Shown here: positions 60,710 through 64,000 of the stretch, in pieces
Layout of the letters: every line of letters begins with the position of its first letter
Position numbering within the stretch: position 1 is the first letter of the stretch
Source: Rhynchosporium graminicola
Lineage: Eukaryota > Ascomycota > Leotiomycetes > Helotiales > Ploettnerulaceae
Direction of reading: 5' to 3'
Assembly (NCBI GenBank): GCA_900074885.1
Contig: FJUW01000033.1
Span: forward strand, 1-64,000
DNA length: 64,000 bases
Position numbers and translations under genes: made by a program
Notes under the pieces: generated by a model
What the model saw: only the letters and a program-made list of their open reading frames with translations
Database searches by the model: none
What the model was told of the DNA's origin: nothing

Positions 60710-61930
60710 GCTGGCGATTGTATATTAGTCTACTTTTGGATTCCAAATGCTGGACCTTCTGACTGGCCGTGTCTGCGGGCTGTGGTCGACGCGATGTTGT
60801 CAAAAGTCTGGGCAAGGCACGCGAATCCCTACATCATCACGTGTCGATATCCCCTGTTTCTGTCAGTAGCTGATGGGGGCCCAGCTAGCAGAAGTCAACG
60901 CCAGAAATAGAAAGAGTGGAAAGTGCCTAACGTGTGGATCTCTGTACAAATGAAGAACAGCCAAATGGACCATGGGCCCGGGCCCAGAAGGTGTGAAACA
61001 AAAAAACAATTGTTGATATCGTAGGTAGTAGTGTTTGTTTGAAGCGTGGGAAAGGGGAAGGGAGAGGGGAGGTAGGTAGGTAGCTTCTGCCAAGAAAAAC
61101 TTCTCGATAGGTAGTTACTGTATTCTTGATAGTTATTCTTGATAATTATATATTCGATGAGAAAATCTTTCATACCCACACTAGATCGTAATTGCACTGT
61201 AGCGGTATAGTTGACGTAGGTAGGTAGGTATCGAGGATTCATTGCACCTACCTAGGTAGGTAACAAATAAGATATTCATGCAGGAAGAGTTCCTCCGCGA
61301 CTTGAAAGCTGAGCCTTGATGGCTTCCATTCAAGGTTACGGTAGTTCTTCTAATGATTCCTCCTCCCCTTGCTATTCCATTTTCAACTTCCACTCTATCA
61401 GTAGAAGGTCCTTACTTGTGCCCCTTTTCATTCGAGGTACGCTTGGCGATGGCACCCAGATTCCCCTCCCCCCTCGTCATTGCATCGCATTGGGCCACAA
61501 GTAGATGTCGACCGCAGAACCGCGCTGGACTGGCCACTGGGGTTAGTTAGCGAAGGTACCTGAGGCAGGAGAATTACACCGCCCAGGGCAAGCTAGACTT
61601 CTCAATCCCCTGCACTGTCCAGCCCTGCCCTGCCCTGCCTTGCCTTCCATTGTCGCGACTTCACCCCAAAATAGTTGACTGAGCATTTCCACTTCTACTG
61701 TCTCCTTACTCCATTTCTCTTCTCTACATTCCCTCCAACCAGTTACGACAAGCACAACAGCGCTTGATCTCTACATCGTCGCGGGCCAGCAATCAAGCCC
61801 GCCACGTCACCTCAGCCTGGCTCGTCTTTTTACTTGAGTGAGCCCTTCACTCGTGTGACATATCCATCACGTCCTTCTACGATTGTTGGACACTCCTCCC
61901 GATACCAACCTTTTCTCTTATATTTTGATA
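60710..61930. promoter_or_regulatory. Divergent promoter region of the TRF-like gene and GDT1
   Basis: About 1.2 kb between divergent start codons. Contains GGTAGGTAGG clusters at 61070-61083 and 61216-61230 and a 16-bp perfect palindrome at 61246-61261. The last 250 bp before GDT1 are CT-rich. No open frame here shows a domain. Confidence 0.45.
61246..61261. repeat. Perfect 16-bp palindrome ACCTACCTAGGTAGGT
   Basis: Reads identically on both strands; flanked by further GGTAGGTA units (61216-61230). Its position between two divergent genes would suit a dimeric regulator, but this is unproven. Confidence 0.7.
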
Positions 61931-63623
61931 ATGAAGTTCCGCAGACGCCCCGCCCCTTTATTGCTCCTCCTCTTACCATCTCTGGCAACAGCCCTCGCAG
62001 CTGGCACTCAAAACAATGGCCAGACCACACCGTCCAAAAATACACAACCTCAAGGTGCACGGACAGATCCCATGCCAACTGGACCTGCGGTCGATCTCAA
62101 CACCAAATCGAGGTTTGAGATAGGTACAAAAGATGCGCCAGTAGACGGAAAGGATGGGAAACCACACGCTGGCCCTTTTGTTGGAGACAAGGAGATTAAA
62201 AAACCGAAAGCTGGCTCAGAAGAAGACAAGGTTGCAGCAAAGGTGGAAAAGACTGAGTTGGTGACTGCAACTGGAGAGAAGATTCCACAGGTCAACGATG
62301 GAGTGATGGACGACCCGAACCGAGTTACACCAAAGTTAGGTACGACAGGTACTGAAGGGGGGGTGAGCGAGAAGGATAAGGTACGCAAAGCACAGGAAGG
62401 ACAGACCGGAGAGAAGCTGGAGAAGAAACCAGATTCGCCAAAGGAAGCTCCACCTCTGCCACACAGCGAACAGACAAAGGTCGATAGTGATAAGATTAAG
62501 ACCTCAATCAAGGACGATGAGGCCGGTGAAGGTCTTTCAGGAATCGAGGTGTGTCCCTATTCCTACTTCATATTTCCTAGTTCTAATTTTTGCAGAAACC
62601 AAATGATCTACCAAGCAAGCCAAATAACCTTCCTCATCCTCTGCCAAATTCTGCCAATAAGGACCACCTTGATATCACCAAGCCTGACTCAAAAACGACC
62701 ACTAAGACTGATTACCTCAAAGACGAAGACGCTGAAGGGCTTATTCAACCTCTACATTCATTCCTCTTATCTCTCACCATGATCCTATTTTCAGAAATCG
62801 GAGACAAGACCTTTTTGATAGCAGCTCTGATGGCCATGAAGCACGACAGACTATTAGTCTTCTCCGCTGCATTCTCGGCATTAATCACCATGACCGTTCT
62901 TTCCGCTGTTCTCGGCCATGCGGTCCCAACTCTGATCCCTAAAAGATTTACCAACTTCCTCGCCTGTGGGCTCTTCCTCGTCTTTGGCGGACGACTGCTG
63001 AAGGAGGGCTTAGCCATGAGTCCTAATGAAGGAGTGGATTCTGAAATGAAAGAGGTCGAGCAGGAACTAGAAGAAAAAGAACATCTCGCGCGTCAACAAG
63101 GCAGAAGACGCTCATCAATATCCCCTTACGCTCTAGAAATGGGTATGGGTGGGCGTACCAGTTCAAGGAAATCCCGATCGGAGTCGCGCATCCCACCACG
63201 CAGTCCATCATCTTCCTCGGACCGGTCGCCCTCGCCTCCTCGATCGACTGTGAAGGGTGTCATAGGCGGGCTCCACAATCTCCTCTCTTTACTTCTTAGC
63301 CCGGCCTGGGTACAGACTTTTATTATGACTTTCCTGGGCGAATGGGGCGATCGCAGTCAGATTGCTACGATTGCTATGGCTGCAGGTCAGGATTACTGGT
63401 GGGTTACTGGTGGAGCTATCAGCGGACATGCTGTGTGTACGGGTATAGCAGTCATTGGGGGCCGAGCACTTGCTGGAAGAGTCAGCCTGAGAGTCGGTAT
63501 GTGCCTTCCATTCACCCTTATATCAACAACAGCAGCTAACGGTTAGCAGTTACTCTTGGTGGCGCGGTCGCCTTTTTGGTATTCGGATTCATATACCTCG
63601 TTGAGGCAGTGTACTATTCTTAG
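61931..63623 (+). CDS. gdt1: GDT1-family Golgi Mn2+/Ca2+ transporter (UPF0016, TMEM165 homologue)
   Basis: Cation/H+ exchanger supplying Mn2+ to Golgi glycosyltransferases and moving Ca2+. Exons 61931-62548, 62596-63496 and 63550-63623; introns 47 and 53 bp; 530 aa. Signal peptide at the N-terminus (RRRPAPLLLLLLPSLATALA). An unusually long hydrophilic luminal stretch, about 25-255, rich in Lys, Asp and Pro, precedes the transporter; yeast Gdt1 is 280 aa. The two hallmark ExGD-K/R-T/S motifs are present: EIGDKTF in the first helix group and EWGDRSQ in the second. They are separated by a charged loop with Ser/Arg runs. The last exon gives TLGGAVAFLVFGFIYLVEAVYYS and the stop. The start is the first ATG before the signal peptide. 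Confidence 0.93.
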
Positions 63624-64000
63624 AGGAGCTTTTCTTTCCAAGCCGTCACTGTAACATTATTTAGAAAAAGCTCCGACTGTCACGAGGCACCTTGAAAGAG
63701 CTCTTTCTTTAATTCCGCATTATAGGCACGGGCCTCTTCTTGCTACGTCCTCAAGCAATGGCATACGACAAGACATGTGTTTGGAACCTTCTGTTTGGCT
63801 AAACGATGTCCATGAGAATGGGGGTTTTCCTGTGGCTCTGCCTGGGAATGAAAAACGGCTGAGCAATGCATGTATGTGTTAGAGTCAAAAGGGTTTCCTT
63901 GGACGTACATCGAAGATGGTCAGCAAGCAAGAGAAAATAGTGTCCCATCGTGCATCACGAAAACACGGACATATAGATATCAAATGCTTTGAGCTAAGCG
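63624..64000. other. 3' flank of GDT1 to window end
   Basis: 377 bp with no supported gene; presumably GDT1 3' untranslated and intergenic sequence. Confidence 0.5.

Overview
The window comes from a filamentous ascomycete (Pezizomycotina). The evidence is many short GT-AG introns (mostly 47-60 bp), recognisable fungal orthologues (Pmt1, Erf2, Ash1, Rim2, Snx3, a tetraspanin, a TRF/Taz1-type telomere protein, Gdt1), and an AT-rich block of transposons carrying the signature of repeat-induced point mutation (RIP). A placement in Leotiomycetes is my inference from general protein flavour and is not proven by the sequence.

Region 1 (1 to about 22.1 kb) is a heterochromatin-like island with no intact gene. 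It is a nest of LTR retrotransposons, reconstructed from LTR pairs, target-site duplications and relic protein motifs. A minus-strand gypsy element (C) was hit by a minus-strand copia element (D, 16451-21995, 178-bp LTRs, AAAAG duplication) and by a minus-strand gypsy element (A, 9775-14292, 268-bp LTR). A was then hit by a plus-strand chromodomain gypsy of the same LTR family (B, running off the left edge to 9774). B was itself hit by a minus-strand copia element (E, 1040-7309, 205-bp LTRs, AGAAG duplication). CpA and TpG are nearly absent and most TGG/CAG/CAA-type codons have become stops.

Region 2 (about 22.1-64 kb) is normal gene space. Left to right it holds: PMT1 protein O-mannosyltransferase (-), a small mitochondrial-type membrane protein (-), ERF2 DHHC palmitoyltransferase (+), a gene-poor stretch with a tRNA-Leu(AAG) gene (+), ASH1-type SET methyltransferase (+), RIM2 mitochondrial pyrimidine nucleotide carrier (+), SNX3 (-), a TSP3-like tetraspanin (+), a 53-residue conserved-looking protein in three exons (-), a zinc-cluster regulator (-), a VPS62-family protein (-), a TRF/Taz1-like telomere-binding protein (-) and GDT1 (+). 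Exon boundaries were worked out by hand; every multi-exon model closes in frame except the 3' end of the small mitochondrial protein.

Several products share compartments: Pmt1, Gdt1 (Golgi Mn/Ca supply for glycosylation), Erf2, Snx3, tetraspanin and Vps62 belong to the secretory/endosomal system, while Ash1 and the TRF-like protein act on chromatin. There is no operon-like logic; divergent pairs (SNX3/tetraspanin, TRF/GDT1) share intergenic promoters.

The most surprising object is the tRNA-Leu gene at 35059-35210. Besides an ordinary 17-nt anticodon-loop intron it carries a 53-nt insertion in the T-loop that looks exactly like a spliceosomal intron (GTATGT, branch site GCTAAT, ACAG). The insertion splits the internal B-box promoter, and its removal restores a perfect T-arm.
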